In this document: piece by piece, positions 62,929 to 64,000 of the stretch
Layout: each line of letters opens with the position of its first letter
How positions within the stretch are numbered: position 1 is the first letter of the stretch
Source: Allofranklinella schreckenbergeri
GTDB lineage: Bacteria; Pseudomonadota; Gammaproteobacteria; Burkholderiales; Burkholderiaceae_C
Assembly (NCBI RefSeq): GCF_003703475.1
Contig: NZ_RDQM01000003.1
Span: 62,001-126,000, forward strand
DNA: 64,000 nucleotides
Reading direction: 5' to 3'
Notes under the pieces: generated by a model
What the model was told of the DNA's origin: nothing
The model's database searches: none
Seen by the model: the letters and a program-made list of their open reading frames with translations, nothing else
Program-made: the position numbers and the translations under genes

Positions 62929-63137
62929 AGTGCGCCCAATACATTTTCAAGCTCACCTCCGGCCAGCTGGAGCAGGCCAGCGCCAGCGAACGCATGGAAG
63001 CGGCCTTGCACCGCCTGGTGTGCCGCCCATGCCGCGACTTCACCCAAAACGATGCGGCATTGGATGCCATCCTGGACGCGTACAAAAGCCAATTGCAACA
63101 GCCGCAACCGCCGCCATCAGCCCCATCCCGGGAGTGA
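62925..63137 (+). CDS. Small ZAS-type anti-sigma factor
   Basis: 70 residues, starting inside the sigma stop (ATGA). The zinc motif His29-x3-Cys33-x2-Cys36 (LHRLVCRPC) with Cys3 upstream suits a zf-HC2/ZAS domain. No membrane span, so it is a cytosolic, possibly metal- or redox-sensing, inhibitor. A Gln/Pro-rich tail ends it. Confidence 0.78.
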   Translation: MKCAQYIFKLTSGQLEQASASERMEAALHRLVCRPCRDFTQNDAALDAILDAYKSQLQQPQPPPSAPSRE

Positions 63138-63205
63138 GGGCAAGCCAGCCATGTGTGGGGCTTTGCCTTGGCCTGCTGCGCTCAAGAAGCGCATAAAAAG
63201 CGCGC

Positions 63206-63231
63206 AAAAAAGAAGCCGCCCGAAGGCGGCT
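63206..63231 (-). terminator. Terminator of tRNA-Leu
   Basis: Minus-strand AAAGCCGCC-TTCG-GGCGGCTTC followed by TTTTTT. Efficient for the minus-strand tRNA. On the plus strand it would be weak. Confidence 0.85.
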
Positions 63232-63271
63232 TTCTAAGAGGAATTTCCATTTTGCGTAGAAATTCAATGGA

Positions 63272-63356
63272 TGGTGCCGGAGGCCGGAATCGAACCGGCA
63301 CGCCTCGCGGCGGCGGATTTTGAGTCCGCTGCGTCTACCAATTTCACCACTCCGGC
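63272..63356 (-). tRNA. tRNA-Leu (anticodon CAA)
   Basis: Acceptor GCCGGAG pairs with CTCCGGC; anticodon loop CTCAAAA carries CAA; a class II long variable arm and encoded CCA are present. Confidence 0.96.
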
Positions 63357-63393
63357 AGGAATGCGAAGCCGTGATTATGGCACATTACAGCGC

Positions 63394-64000
63394 ATGAAAT
63401 TCCAAACTATTGAAAATATTGTGGGTCGAACGCCCTTGGTAGCTTTGCAGCGTATCGACGCCGATGTGTGCCAGCAGCGTGGCAATGTATTGCTGGCGAA
63501 GCTGGAAGGGCATAACCCGGCAGGCTCGGTCAAGGATCGGCCCGCGTTATCGATGATTGCCCGCGCGCAGGAGCGCGGTTTGATTCGCCCGGGGGATACC
63601 TTGATTGAGCCGACTTCCGGCAACACGGGGATTGCCTTGGCGATGGCGGCGGCCATCAAAGGCTATCGCATGGTGCTGGTGATGCCGGAGGATTTGTCGA
63701 TTGAGCGTGCGCAGACGATGAAGGCCTATGGTGCCCAGTTGATTCTCACGCCCAAGAGCGGCGGCATTGAGGCTGCGCGCGATGTGGCGCAGGCGATGGT
63801 GGCGCAAGGCAAAGGGGTGATGCTCAACCAGTTCGCCAACGCGGATAACCCGCGCATCCATTACGAAACAACCGGGCCGGAGCTTTGGGAGCAAACCCAC
63901 GGGCGCATCACGCATTTCGTCAGCGCGATGGGCACCACGGGCACCATCATGGGCGTGTCGCGTTTTTTGAAGGAAAAAAATGCGGCAGTGCGTGTCATCG
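63394..64000 (+). CDS. cysM: Cysteine synthase B (3-prime end beyond window)
   Basis: Starts at ATG 63394; 202 residues are visible. Makes cysteine from O-acetylserine and sulfide or thiosulfate. MKFQTIENIVGRTPLVALQR, the PLP lysine in GHNPAGSVKDRPAL, the phosphate loop PTSGNTGIALAMAAA, and QFANADNPRIHYETTGPELW are all present. The signature DRPALSMI and LE(G)HNPAG wording favour CysM over CysK. The C-terminus is cut by the window edge. Confidence 0.9.
   Translation, partial: MKFQTIENIVGRTPLVALQRIDADVCQQRGNVLLAKLEGHNPAGSVKDRPALSMIARAQERGLIRPGDTLIEPTSGNTGIALAMAAAIKGYRMVLVMPEDLSIERAQTMKAYGAQLILTPKSGGIEAARDVAQAMVAQGKGVMLNQFANADNPRIHYETTGPELWEQTHGRITHFVSAMGTTGTIMGVSRFLKEKNAAVRVI

Overview
The window is GC-rich chromosomal DNA of a betaproteobacterium, most likely of the Comamonadaceae (Burkholderiales). 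The clues are the gene set and order: a DUF2868 membrane protein, phaR (polyhydroxyalkanoate repressor) beside glmM, ratA-rnfH divergent from smpB, DUF3567 followed by tRNA-Ser, a bactofilin pair, erpA-murI, and rho. The species cannot be named from the sequence alone.

Layout. 1-2.2 kb: DUF2868 gene (cut by the window edge) and folE. 2.2-4.6 kb: an array of 18 perfect heptamers and a secreted DUF4214 protein. 4.7-9.5 kb: four minus-strand TRAP permease genes (two DctQ/DctM pairs) with no binding protein. 9.9-36.5 kb: mostly housekeeping genes: glmM, phaR, ratA-rnfH, smpB, bactofilin, erpA, murI, moaC, waaA, rnhA, metNI, rsmE, tRNA-Ser, tRNA-Arg, rho, purH, katA, hslR and pgm/manB. 37-55.2 kb: a mosaic accessory island of small detoxification, efflux and regulator genes (two GSTs, SDR, aldo-keto reductase, MFS, EamA, nitroreductase, azoreductase, DNA-glycosylase-like protein, TA pair; TetR, AraC, LysR x2 and MarR regulators) with several gene remnants. 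55.2-59.7 kb: benE, ligA and a hydrolase. 59.9-63.2 kb: a metal-responsive RiPP operon (Cys-rich precursor, DUF692/MNIO enzyme, short DUF2063 partner, DoxX protein) followed by an ECF sigma factor and a small zinc-type anti-sigma. The window ends with tRNA-Leu and the start of cysM.

Three observations stand out. (1) A family of AT-rich, about 75-85 bp palindromic intergenic repeats (here called R1-R13): terminal arms like AATCAAAAGAAA / TTTCTTTTGATT and a small central GCC...GGC hairpin. Thirteen copies lie outside the island and I found none inside it. (2) Inside the island there are three perfect copies, plus near copies, of the 12-mer AGGCTGCCTGAA. This matches a Neisseriaceae DNA-uptake-sequence dialect. 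Two of the perfect copies form inverted-pair hairpins just after stop codons, as in Neisseriaceae, so part of the island probably came from a neisserial donor. (3) The RiPP precursor carries seven AAC(S/A)KK repeats rather than the usual EGKCG-type repeats, and a strong hairpin plus T-run separates it from its modifying enzyme.

All product calls are from reading the protein sequences; no searches were run.
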